A DNA stretch of 64,000 bases from Progne subis subis (Eukaryota; Chordata; Aves; Passeriformes; Hirundinidae): assembly GCA_022316685.1 (NCBI GenBank), contig JAKJHU010000372.1, positions 62,001-126,000 of the forward strand, given 5' to 3'. Under the pieces are notes generated by a model. The model was not told the origin of the DNA. It did no database searches and saw only the letters and a program-made list of their open reading frames with translations. The first letter of the stretch is position 1, and every line of letters starts with the position of its first letter. This document shows positions 1 to 9,714 of the stretch, one piece after another. A program made the position numbers and the translations under genes.

Positions 1-190
1 CAGCAAGCTCATTCCCAGTTACCCCAGAGTCCCCAGTATAGTTCCAGTTGCCCCCAGCATGATCTCACTCATTCCCAGTACAACCCAGTTGCCCCCTGCA
101 TGCACCCATCATTCCCAGTTGCTCCCAGTGTCTCCCAGTAGCCCTCAGTGTGGTCCCAGTCTCTCCCAGTATTTCCATGTCTGTGCTCCA
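1..190. repeat. CCCAGT-type imperfect minisatellite
   Basis: Short irregular units built on CCCAGT with spacers (CCCAGTTGCC, CCCAGTATT and so on) recur across the first 190 bases. On minus they read as ACTGGGA repeats. No coding signal is seen. Such arrays are common in GC-rich introns and flanks on bird microchromosomes. Confidence 0.6.
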
Positions 191-564
191 GGTGCTGCTC
201 CCAGCCCTGACCCGTGGGGATGGGAATGTCCCGCTCCCTTCCCGGGGCAGGGTCACACCTGAGCCAGGTGTGCAGGGCAGGACCTTGCCCTGAGCCCAAG
301 CCCTGTCCCACCTGCAGGATCTGCTTCCCCTCGGCCTCTTCCTCCTGTGGCCCCAAGCCCAGCTTGGTGCTAAACAAAGGGGCTGGGGTGGGGTCATCCC
401 TCAGCAGGGGCTGCACACCCCCTCTGCCCCCTCCCCAAATTCCCTCCCGGGGGCAGCAGGAGCTGGGGCAGGAGTCCTGTGGGGAGGGAAAAGGGGGAGA
501 CACTGGGATGGGGGGTAACACACGCTCTGGGGGGACACACACGGCCCCTAGGGACCCCCCTCAC

Positions 565-670
565 CTCCTGCAGCACCAGGAGGATGAACCCCAACACGGA
601 GCCCCCAAACCACAGCAGCATCTTTGGGGCAGGGTTTGGTGCGAGCTTTGGAGATGTGGTGGAGTCACAA
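565..670 (-). pseudogene. MHC class II beta chain, transmembrane exon fragment
   Basis: On minus, about 106 bases read as a short connecting stretch followed by KMLLWFGGSVLGFILLVL, which resembles the membrane-spanning exon of bird MHC class II beta chains (a KML start followed by a GG-x-VLG helix). A GT donor lies at 564-563 and an AG acceptor at 672-671, so exon borders are still visible. The length is close to the usual transmembrane exon of about 110 bases. The basic residues expected after the helix are missing. No Ig-domain exon is visible nearby, so I call it a relic. An unrelated hydrophobic stretch is the alternative. Confidence 0.6.
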
Positions 671-992
671 CTGCCCCAAAATGCTTTTCCAGCCCCACAG
701 CCACTCACAGACCCCTTAAACCAACCCACAGCTCCTGCCCAGGACACCCCCAACCACTCCTGAAAACATAAATGTTCCCAAAAACCACAAAACCCCCTTT
801 CCCATCTCCTCCAAGACCCATCCAAATAATCTCCAAGACACACAGCCCAGCCAAGACACCAAAACACTGTCAACAACCCCCCCAGAAGGCCCCCAAGCCC
901 CCTCCCAGAACCACAAATGCCCCCAAGAGCCACAAAAGCCACTCTCAGTGCCCCCAGGAGTCCCTAAAACCCCTCCCAGCCCCCATGGCACT

Positions 993-1200
993 GACCAGGA
1001 GAGGTTGGTGTACAGGAACATCCACAGCCAGGAGTAGCTTGGGCACTTCAGAAGAGATTTGGGCACTTTGGGGGGGACACCCCAGATGGGGAGACCCAGG
1101 CCTGGGACTGGGACAGACAACTGGAATGCCTGGAGAACAGACGGGCTCAGGTGGACATGTTCTGCTGCAACAACTACGAGATCATGGCCATGTGCCTTGC
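993..1200 (+). pseudogene. MHC class II beta chain, exon 2 (beta-1 domain) fragment
   Basis: Plus strand from 1002 reads RLVYRNIHSQE, a TAG stop at 1035-1037, then LGHF and a GDTPDGE-like stretch, then LENRRAQVDMFCCNNYE. This follows the peptide-binding beta-1 domain of class II beta chains in order and spacing: the R-x-x-x-R-x-I-x-x strand, the HF turn, the GDTP-x-GE loop and the helix with RAQVD and NNYE. Only the one stop breaks the frame. The similarity ends soon after NNYE. It lies on the opposite strand to the transmembrane exon at 565-670, so the two are not one gene. It is a pseudo-exon. Confidence 0.75.
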
Positions 1201-1729
1201 CTTGGGTGGTCCCAGAACACCTAAATTCTCCTGAATATTCCCTGAACACAAAATTCACACTCAGATCCCCAAAAAACAACACAGCTTTAGATGTCTGCTT
1301 GATTTCTTTATTTTTACCCCAATTCTGGGTGTTTTGATGGGATAAGCATGGGAATTATTCAGGTAGGGAAAGATCTCCAAGATTATCCAGCATTACTTGG
1401 TGCCACCAAAAGAAACAACTGGGCAGAGCAGATCAGATTTTTGGGCTGTAAAGTCAACAAATAATCTCTTCCCGTCTGATTTCCAGTGTCAGTTAGTCAC
1501 GATGGATGTTCTTGCCCCTACATTCATCCAGGTGCCTGTGACGATCCAGGAGGACGTGGAGGCCACCAGCCAGATGTCTTCTCAACCTGGATCATCAGGA
1601 ATGTGGGTCATCAAGGGGGTGACCAACGTGGGTCCTCTGATGGGGATGGAGTTGGAGCAATGCATGAAGATCTTCCCACATTTGGGGCACTCTTTTCCCT
1701 TACTGGAGCCTCCATTTGTGTCGGATCAA

Positions 1730-2944
1730 GTGAGAGGTGTCAAAAAAGCTCTTCCCTCACTGGGGACCTTCGTAGGGCCTCTCCCCAGTGTGGATGTGCC
1801 GGTGGGTGATGAGGTGGGAGTTTTTCTTGAAGCCCTTCCTGCAGTTGGGGCAGTGGAAGGGCCTCTCCTCTGTGTGAATCCGCTCGTGAACGAGGAGACT
1901 AGAGCTGGTCCGAAACCTCTTCCCACACTCTGGACACTCGTAGGGCCTCTCCCCAGTGTGGATCATTTGATGGATGATCAGCTGGGACCTCCTGTTGAAG
2001 CCCTTCCCACACTCCCCACACTTGTATGGCCTTTCCTCTGCATGGATGTTCTGGTGACAGATTAGATTGGATCTGCGGCTGAAGCTCTTCCCACACTGCT
2101 CACACTCGTAGGGCCGTTCCCTGGTGTGGATCCTCTGGTGGCACATCAGGTTGGAGCTCTGGGTGAAGTTCACCCCACATTCTCTGCACTCATAGGGCCT
2201 CTCCCCAGTGTGGATGCGCCGGTGCCTGATGAGGTGGGAGTTGTGCTTGAAGACCTTCCCACATTCAGGGCAGCGGAAGGGCCTCTCCTCTGTGTGAATC
2301 CGCTCATGCTTGAGGAGAGTGGTGCTGGTCTGAAACCTCTTCCCACATTTGGGACACTTGTGGGGCCTCTCCCCAGTGTGGGTCCAGTATTGTCTGATCA
2401 GGAGGGAGCCACAGCTGAAGCTCTTCCTACCCTCCAAGCACTTGTGGGGCTTCTCCCCATCATGAAGCTGCTCATGGACCACCAGGTCTGAGCCCTAGAT
2501 GAAGTCCTGTCCACCTTCCTGGGACAGGGTGGGTCTTTCCTCCTCAGAGCATGCTAGGATGGGTTTAGAGCTTCTCCTTGTGTGCCATCTTTGGAGCTTT
2601 CCCTCCCCTATGGATTTCTGCACTGTGGAGCCACTCAAAATGACCTCTTCCACAAGGTTCTGCCTCAGGGATTTATCCTTCCTGGTCTCCATCCACAGCT
2701 CCTTGTCCAGGGGAGGAAGGACAAAGAGATGATGGGATTTGCCTCCGTGCCAGAAGGAAGGGGAAGGAGATTCCCCCAGTGCGTCCCCAGCAGGACGGCA
2801 TTGGCAGCAGGGTTGTCCTGCAGCCGGGGGCCATGCTGGGCTGGGAGATGGAGCAGGAGAGAGGGGGAAAGGGGAACTGACTTCCTCCTCACCTGCCTGG
2901 CTGTCCTGGGGCATCTTCCTCTTTCTCACAGCCTCCTCCTCCAT
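1730..2944 (-). pseudogene. C2H2 zinc-finger gene, degraded (bird-type ZNF)
   Basis: Two exons can be read on minus. The upstream coding piece (2944-2893) begins [17 protein letters not shown] and ends at a GT donor. After an intron, the second exon starts at about 2701 with [19 protein letters not shown], the usual pre-finger linker of multi-copy bird ZNF genes. About seven well-formed fingers follow (C-x2-C-x12-H-x3-H joined by TGERPY-like linkers). A TAG at 2497-2495 falls in the first, degenerate finger. The next finger lacks its second Cys, and the last one (near 1757) has a TGA where its second Cys should be. A functional product would be a nuclear DNA-binding factor. The stop and the broken end fingers point to a pseudogene, though a shorter finger-array protein is possible. 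Confidence 0.8.
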
Positions 2945-2954
2945 CCAGCCAAGG

Positions 2955-3597
2955 TTTGGGAAAGGGTAGTCCTGTCTTTGGGAAAAACAAGGGATGAGTA
3001 TGTTGAGTTTGAAGGTCCCTCTGCTCAAGTCCATCTCTACAAGTCACCAGACATCTGGAGTCCCTAATAGCCTATCAAACACCAAGAGCAGCCCTGAAAA
3101 TTCCTTTATGGTGTTCCCTGTCTCTGGTCTCTCTCCTTTGGTGTTTGGGGCTTCCCCCCTGTCCCATCTGCTGGGTGTCACACCTGTACTGGGGGTTCCC
3201 CATCTACTCAGTCCCTTCCCTCTCCAGGCTGCTGGAAATCCCAGGAAGCCAAAAAATTTCCCCTTTTTCATTTTCCATTTAGGGACGCTGGGGGGGGTTG
3301 GAATCCCAGGGTCCCATCTCCCTTTATTCTCTGCTTTGGGGTCCAGGAGGTCCAAGGAGTCCCCCCTGCCCCATTCCAGGTTGTTGAGGGTCTTGCAAAT
3401 TGTGGCACTTCTCCCTGTCTAGGCCCCTGGTGGACACAGGGCTCTGCTCCTCCATCTTCCAGCAACCGCCACTGGGACCCCCCAATGTCCCCCAAGGGGC
3501 ATTTTCCACCCAGCCTTGGAGTTCTTACTTCTCCAAACATCCCCAACCAAAAAAACCCAACCCAGGGACACCTCAGGGTATCTGAGCCGAGCTCCCC
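2955..3597. other. No gene seen
   Basis: GC-balanced sequence upstream of the zinc-finger exon. Only short, chance-like open frames occur on either strand. It could hold the zinc-finger promoter or first exon, but I see nothing specific. Confidence 0.5.
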
Positions 3598-3598
3598 C

Positions 3599-4388
3599 TG
3601 TCTTGGGTTGGTACGACAGGGGTCTGCTACAGAAGGCAGGAGCCTCCCTTGAAACAGAAAATATAAACAGCCTCTCTTTGAATTATAATTTTGAAATTAA
3701 TGGGCTCCCATGCAAAGATATAGCAATAGGAATAACAGTTCTTTAGTAGAAAAATTAAACTAAAAATACAGAAGTAAAAAACAAATGTAAAAACAAACAA
3801 AAAACAAACAAAAAGAAAAAAATTAAACAAAAGAAAAAGAAAACAAAACAACCAACCTGACAGAATCAGAATCCAACCTGACACCAAGTTATTCAGGGTG
3901 TTGCTAGCAGTCAAATCAAATTGTGGCTGCAGTCCTCCTGGAGTGACAGATGTGGTTTTGTGGAAGCAGTGCTCCTGTAGAAGGGTGTAGTTTTCCTCTG
4001 AAGGTCCAGTGGTGGTGTAGATGAGTCTGGTCTTCCTCTGGGAATCCAGTGGGAACCAGGCTGTTCCTGGTGCTTTAAATCTCAGATTATATCCAGGTGG
4101 GAGTGCTTGGCTCCTCCCTCTGGGTGGAGCATCTCACAATGGGATGATGTAATTTTATCAGTCATGCAGTGAGAGGCAATGGCCCATTAACAGAAGATAT
4201 CTCCCTGGAGGGAGGATGGGTCATGGAAGAGATCAAGAACACTGCCCCATTTAGTTTTAACAGCTGGCCCCTTTAAGAGAAGATCCCACTCAGGGATATG
4301 AGGGATGAGTCATGGAAGAGATAAACAACAAATGGTGTTCACAGATGTTAATAGAATACATTTTTTTTTGTTACATCTTGCATTGCTG
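3599..4388 (+). mobile_element. LTR of a passerine ERV, truncated at its 3' end
   Basis: The segment begins TGTCTTGGGTTGG, a typical LTR start. It has an A-rich stretch at 3745-3860 and the run of sequence I associate with common passerine LTRs (a GGGTGGAGCATCTC-like motif, then TGGCCCATTAACAG). It ends without a clean CA where the 4389 duplication begins, so its right end seems cut. No internal retroviral genes adjoin it. The family name is not certain. Confidence 0.45.
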
Positions 4389-4731
4389 GACAGAGCTCAG
4401 GCTCCTTGCCCAGGCTCTCTCCAGAACACGCCCAGGCTCAGCAGAGAAAAGCCCCATGAGCAGCCCCAGGGTGGCTGTGGGCAGGCTGGGGGCAAACAGC
4501 ATGGCTGGGGCTCTGCAAGGTCCCTGGGGGAGACGGGAAGGAGCAGCAGAGCAGGGGCTGATCCATCTCCACTGTGCTGGACACCCCAGGGCAGCGTCCC
4601 AGAGCGTCCTCATGAACCTGCCAACAACATCCCCCCTCTGCAGCCCTGGCCTCTCCCCCAGCTCACACAGGTGCCGCATCCTTGCAGGCACAGACATGGC
4701 AGCACTGGCTCAGGAGCCCCTGTTTGCCCTG
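4389..4731 (+). repeat. Inverted duplicate of 44293-44628
   Basis: This GC-rich segment is nearly identical, on the opposite strand, to 44293-44628; only scattered substitutions and a small indel are seen by eye. On minus both copies keep an open stretch starting MLFAPSL and ending GLFSAE, which looks like a signal peptide. Both also keep possible splice signals. It could be a first exon of a secreted or receptor gene, but I cannot name it. Confidence 0.7.
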
Positions 4732-4879
4732 CCCAGAGCAGGCGTGAGCACCCCCATGGTGTTGGTGTGGGGAGATGAACCTGAGGGAGCACAAATGCCA
4801 TCATCAGCCCCTGGGGCCAGGAAGGTCTGGGGGACAGCAGGGAAACCACTCAGGTCTGTGGTTGTTGGAAATGAACAGG

Positions 4880-5717
4880 GCAGGAGAACAAGTTTACTCC
4901 TTTTAGTACCTTTATTAATCAGCTCTTTTTGGAAATCGGTAGCTCAGAGAAGGCCTACGCCACCGCTGCTCCCGATGGACACTGCCGAGGAGGAGATCAT
5001 CATTGAGTTTATGCAGCCGCAGAGTAGAGAATCTTACCTCACAGGAGTCCCTCAGGTCTCACTCGCAGTGTGTTTTGGGCCAGGGGGTGTCTCCCAGTGG
5101 GTGCCTCTCAAGTTAGGGTGAGAACCTGGATGTCTGTCTGGCCAAGTCCACAGGTGCCTGAAGGTTTTCCTCACCCGTTGGTACCTCTCATCTCGTTGGA
5201 AGTGGTGCCGGCTTGTTATCACTAGGGGTTTTTGGTATGTACCCCACTTCCGGCTGAGGGGTGCACCTTGGGAGTCCCCCTCATCTCCATACTGGGTGGT
5301 ACTTCATGGAGGGTGGCCGGTCTCTGGGCGGGCTCTGGGAAGTGCCTCCAGGCTGATGGACAGATGGGGTGGAGCTGATGGCAGGCAGGCAGTGTCAGTG
5401 TCTCGGTGGGCGTAGACATGTGGTGTTGCTGACTCAACAGGCCAATCAGGGAGCAGTGGCTACTTAACACAGGATAGGGTAAGGGGAAACTGGGACTGAA
5501 CAATGGAGTCTAGGGGCCTAACTCGGAATAAGGCAAGGAGGAATACACAACCTTAGGGATTAAACTGGGGTCTGGGGTACACAGAACAGATAACAGGGAC
5601 AGATAACATCAATACATAAAACTGGTAACAAGAACAAGTAACATTAATACGAACAGCTGTTCAACTTGACACCAACTCTTAATACTCTGCACTTTTCTTA
5701 ATTTTATTCCTCACACT
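4880..5717 (-). mobile_element. ERV LTR-like segment, minus
   Basis: On minus an AATAAA signal lies at 4918-4909, in a context (AATAAAGGTACT) resembling the LTR at 29270-29790. The block around 4960-4990 (GCTCCCGATGGACACTGC) also matches 29368-29390 with few changes. The rest, up to 5717, may be U3 plus unassigned sequence. It is joined directly to a family A gag fragment at 5717, so it is either the other LTR of a deleted provirus or a chance junction. Confidence 0.4.
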
Positions 5718-6787
5718 TTGGCCAGTATAAATTATCTTTACAGATAATCTCCTTTGTCCATTCAAACATACAATAATTAATCATTTTCTGCTTCCTTTTT
5801 CCTCTTCGGGATTCCCATGCATCCCAGTATCGTAACATCATCCCCAGTAGACTGTCCTGAGGGATGCTCCCCTCCGGAGAACCCCCCTCACAGTTCCCAG
5901 GTGTACCAGGCTCTTGTGAATTTCCTTCATAATTTGCAGCTTCTGGGTCTCAGGACTTACTTTTTCTTGGACCCATTTGTCGCGGCAGCAAACCAAGAAA
6001 TCCCCGGTACCAGGAGAATCGTGGTCTCCCTCACTCACTTCGTTGTTCAATCCTCTTACTTATTATTCTGTTGCACTATCTTGTCTTTTGCCAACTGTTT
6101 GCCTCATGCCTAATTCCAATCTTTCTCCCAATCTCTCTTCCCTGACTATATCCTTCTAGCCACTTTCCCTCGTAATCCCTCTTAGTCTATTACTAAAGTT
6201 ACCAACTATTTTCTTCTGAAAGAAAATTGAACTTGACTCAATTGCTCCCCTCCTTATTCACCTCACCCAGCGATCAGATCGCTCCCTTCTCCTCGAGGAC
6301 CTTCCCCTGGGTTCTCAGGCTGGGATCCTCCCTGCCAGTCTCTCCCAGGGAACATCACTCATTCTCTCTTTTCACTTCCCTCCTTTCCCAGCTGGTCTCC
6401 TCACAGAGAGCCAAAAACACGGTACTGGGAGGTTCACGCTTGCCTTGGGGGTCTGGGCTACCAGCCCCCATTTTAGATATTCTACACACACAAACATACA
6501 GCCGCTTGCCTGCCCAACCCCATGGGACTTACACAGTCCATTTTCCCACATGGTTCTTGTGCACAAGATGTTTTACAGGCACCTTTACCTACAGCTGGCA
6601 CTCCAAAACGAGCTTTTATGAATGCCTTCTATTGCTGGCTTCCTTTGCTGATGCGTTATTGTAATTGGAACTCCTTCTCCAAGGGAGCCTGGTCTAACCT
6701 CAGGACCACCTTAAAAGAGCTGGTGGGGAGCTCCTTCCCGAGAGTAGCCGTCCTTCCCCATGCTGGAGTTCCCAGGTTTCAGCACCA
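5717..6787 (-). mobile_element. ERV family A, copy 1: leader and start of gag only
   Basis: On minus, a primer-binding site (6787-6770) is followed by about 950 bases of leader and the first part of gag. It is co-linear with 43200-44290 and, at its gag end, with 18657-19050. Recognisable gag words include MINYCMFEWTKE. The gag frame is cut at 5717 and the remainder of the provirus is missing. The matching partial 5' LTR lies at 6790-7259. Confidence 0.7.
6770..6787 (-). promoter_or_regulatory. Retroviral primer-binding site, tRNA-Phe-like (family A)
   Basis: On minus the 18 bases starting TGGTGCTGAAACC follow the LTR end and a TT spacer. They resemble the complement of the tRNA-Phe 3' end, with a few mismatches. 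The same site occurs at 44290-44273. Confidence 0.6.
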
Positions 6788-6789
6788 AA

Positions 6790-7259
6790 TGGTTATAAAT
6801 GAAGCTCTATATGTCTAATTTAATAAGCAACAAAGTTGAATTTAGCAGCAATGCAATTTTATTTAAGTAGCATTTTATAATCAAGCATATACAAAAAAAT
6901 TTGGCAGTGATTAATTAAAGACAATTAAGGTTTAGAGAAAGCATAAGCAAAATGGACCAGGGTATGGAGAGGGGGCTTCTCACCCTACCTCATGTACAAA
7001 ACAAAGTAATCCAACTTAAACTTATATACTGTATGCTAATACATATTCATGATATTTCTCATAAATGTCCTATTTTCAATTTGTAAAATCTACGTCACTG
7101 TACTCCATAGCACGTGCTCCACTTGTTGTCAGGGGGTCTTCTTGGCTTTTTGGTGGTCTTCTTCAGATGAAGGCTCATCATCTTCCTTTTATCCTCTGAG
7201 TAACCTTACTGGTTGTGTGTGCACTCTAAGTTTTAGTGTTCTATACAACTAAGTACTTA
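6790..7259 (-). mobile_element. Partial 5' LTR of ERV family A, copy 1
   Basis: Reading on minus, this matches the 3' LTR of copy 2 (27080-27562). Shared blocks include the GATGATGAGCCTTC stretch, the GGTAGGGTG block and the final CATATAGAGCTTCATTT before the end. Its U3 half is missing, because at 7259 it abuts the 3' end of the E1 LTR. Confidence 0.7.
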
Positions 7260-7621
7260 AAGGTGAAAGAAAATGTGGGGAGCAGCCCGAGTTAATCACG
7301 CTTTTCACAGAAGTAATGGTGAATGTTCATTTATTGAGGGTACACAGGGTTCTATTATACATATATCATTCTTATGCATAAGCTGTTCACATGGCATTTT
7401 ACTACATGCCATTGGTTATCTCGTGGTGTCCAGGAGCCCCAAGTGGCTATACTTCTCACTAGTGTTATCTGCATAAGCATTCCTTTGCAGTTACCTCTTT
7501 ACACTTTGTTGAGGGGCCAACAGCTTGTTCCCAGGCTCTTCATCCTTGACAGTGCTAAAACAACAGAACTTTCCCAGCACTGTAAGGCTGCTCTGAGTCT
7601 ATCTCCAAAAATCCTGCTACA
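7260..7621 (-). mobile_element. 3' LTR of E1
   Basis: On minus it begins TGTAGCAGGATTTTTGG directly after a polypurine tract (AAAAGAAAAAGGGGGAAT). It runs through a CTCAATAAA-type poly(A) signal and ends near CACCTTTA. It matches the LTRs at 12108-12493 (minus) and 51550-51945 (plus) along its whole length, with moderate divergence. Confidence 0.8.
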
Positions 7622-8960
7622 ATTCCCCCTTTTTCTTTTGCACAAGCTGAGCATTAGATATTGTCTTACGCAACATATTCTTAAGACATTACACAACTAA
7701 GTACTAATAAACCTATCAATATAAGTAATACTATAACAAACAATTGTTTAATAACATACTTCAGGTATCTTCTTATCTGAAGGCTACTTATCTAATCTCT
7801 AAATACATTATCACTTTATTTTAAATCATGTAATTTGTTCTTCATTAATTGCAATTTTTTTTGTGAATAGATCCAGAATGGTCAGACAGGTTCATTCAAC
7901 ACATTCCTTCAAACTCTTCACACCCATGGTTATGTACTAAAAGCAAAGGTCAATCGCAGCACGGTTTTGCAAAACAGCATGTTTAACACTGGTAACATCT
8001 GCTGATAGCTCATCTAAAATTTGGCTAGTCACATTCAATTCTGATTTTGTCCAGTATGCTATCTGCTTTAATGTGGTCATTGCTCTGGTGGCTGTTGCTC
8101 CTGGTATAAACATGGATGTTAACACTGTCCTAGCCTGGGACCAGAGTATAGGATTTCCCATGTCCGTACAGTCCAACTCACGTATGGCACGTTTTCTCTG
8201 AGTGACTTTTGCTAAAGTCATCAATGCGGTTATGTTAGGGTGAAACAGGGCAAGCTTCCCTAAATAACAAGGGCCTCCAGGCCTCCATGTGGGCTGGCTG
8301 GGACTCCATTCCAAGCACGGTCCCCACATATTAAAAATGTTCCTGGTGGAAGGCGTTGTGCTGGTTTGCCAGTCAAATTACATTTGGAATAAAGTTGTTG
8401 GTGTACACTGCTACTAGATAGTCAAGCTGAATTTACTGCAGCCCATTTCTGGCTATGTATATTTAGACACTGCTCTCTGGGGGGCTCAAAGGACACCCAA
8501 CCTCCCTCACTTCTATTTGTAGAGCTGGCATTCATACATTCAAGGAGGTCTAATTGTTCAGGTGGTGAAGTAAGCATATCATCAAGTTGCTCTATAATTT
8601 TTCACTGCCAGCCTCCATCAGCCTGGGTGGCTGAAGCCTGACATCCACACCGTGCTGTTTGCCACAGTAAAATTCAGCATTGTCTCATTTTTCACATAAC
8701 CTTTAAAATTGTGAGGGCTCCAAAGGGGTGTTCCTATCAAACAAGTTCTGAATGGGTCTTGGGGATTGGCCAATAGAGGCCAATAAGGCAAACAGAATCC
8801 AGTTTAGTCACATTGGCAAATGTCACCTATACATATACAAATGTCACCTCTTAGACAATTGATGAGCTAGTTGAGAAGATCCTGCAACACTTGTTGACAC
8901 CATGAGCAAAAGGCATGCAACACATGAGAACATCTTACCATGCGGACTTGCCATATAACT
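7622..8960 (-). pseudogene. ERV-K-like env of E1, broken
   Basis: The longest open piece (8329-7937) carries the end of the surface subunit and the start of the transmembrane subunit, including a CTD-like region and the LQNRAAID motif of the immunosuppressive-domain region of alpha/beta-type envelopes. Just after that motif the frame shifts by one base and hits a stop. The same break occurs in E3 near 51210. Upstream, surface-subunit words and a possible signal peptide near 8960 are scattered over several frames with stops. The product is not functional. Confidence 0.7.
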
Positions 8961-8966
8961 CTCTCT

Positions 8967-9010
8967 CTTTTGTTTTGTTTTGTTTTGTTTCCTTAGGTTG
9001 TGTTTATTTT
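8967..9010 (-). other. AATAAA followed by an A-rich tract (possible poly(A) relic)
   Basis: On minus, AATAAA at 9008-9003 is followed after about 12 bases by AAACAAAACAAAACAAAACA (8991 downward). This looks like a decayed poly(A) tail at the end of the CEPT1-derived segment, just before env begins. An ordinary (TTTTG)n microsatellite is the alternative. Confidence 0.35.
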
Positions 9011-9714
9011 AAAAATAAAATAAATTGACAAAGATACCACACTTTTTTGCATGCTGGGCACCCCTTGGCTCAAAGGACCCTGTTCAGCATGGAACCGCTT
9101 TGTCAGCAATGCACGAGTAAAAATCACTCCAGCTTGACTCTCACTTGGCAGCTGCTGCAGCCACACAACTTAATAAGGTATCTCTGGGTATCTATTTTTA
9201 AGTAAGGTATCTATTTTTAAGTAAGGTATCTATTTTTAAGTAGGGTATCTATTTTTACCAACTCAAGTCTTTAGTAAATAAATTCTAAGTGGACACTAAA
9301 CAAGTATTTTGTTAAGAGATGATGAAATATTAAAATTAAAAGCAAGTCAGATTGCAGCTGTAATTATACTACATTAGAAACTCCAGTTGGTGGGGATTCA
9401 TTCACCATATAGAGAGAAATTAGTAATCAAGGTAATAACAAAGACAGAGCACTTCTTTCCTGCATGCTTTCCCAGGCTGGGAACCAACAGAATTGACTAC
9501 ATGGAAAGTTGACTAGGGTGAACTCGGAACTCACTCTCTCAGGCAGGAGACTAGTTAAGGAGTGTTACTGATAACAAAGAAGAAAAATTATACAACATTG
9601 ATTATTATAAATTTCTTTGTTCTCATCTGCTTTTACCATTTGTCTCTTACAAGTCTTCATCCATTCCTATAGAAACCTAACTCTTTTTCCATTCCCCTGT
9701 GGCAGCTCCCATCC
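9011..9714 (-). other. Probable 3' UTR of the captured CEPT1 mRNA
   Basis: About 700 bases lie between the CEPT1 stop codon (9717-9715) and the AATAAA at 9008-9003, with no ERV coding similarity. AT-rich, UTR-like composition. I infer it is the host 3' UTR carried with the cDNA; alignment to a songbird CEPT1 mRNA would settle it. Confidence 0.35.
9187..9257. repeat. 19-bp tandem repeat, about four units
   Basis: The unit GGTATCTATTTTTAAGTAA is repeated almost exactly about four times. It lies in the presumed 3' UTR of the CEPT1 segment. Confidence 0.85.

Noticed and set aside
394..942. Minus-strand 182-codon frame in the MHC fragment
   Set aside because: Only the short exon-like part (565-670) has MHC features; the rest reads through introns.
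1397..2491. Plus-strand open frames across the zinc-finger region
   Set aside because: They are the reverse shadow of the repeated C2H2 fingers on minus.
3745..3860. A-rich stretch as a retroposon poly(A) tail
   Set aside because: It lies inside an LTR-like segment and is mixed with C and G; no retroposon body precedes it.
7937..8329. Possible functional env ORF of E1
   Set aside because: It is an internal piece bounded by stops, with a frameshift after the LQNRAAID motif; surface and membrane parts are broken.
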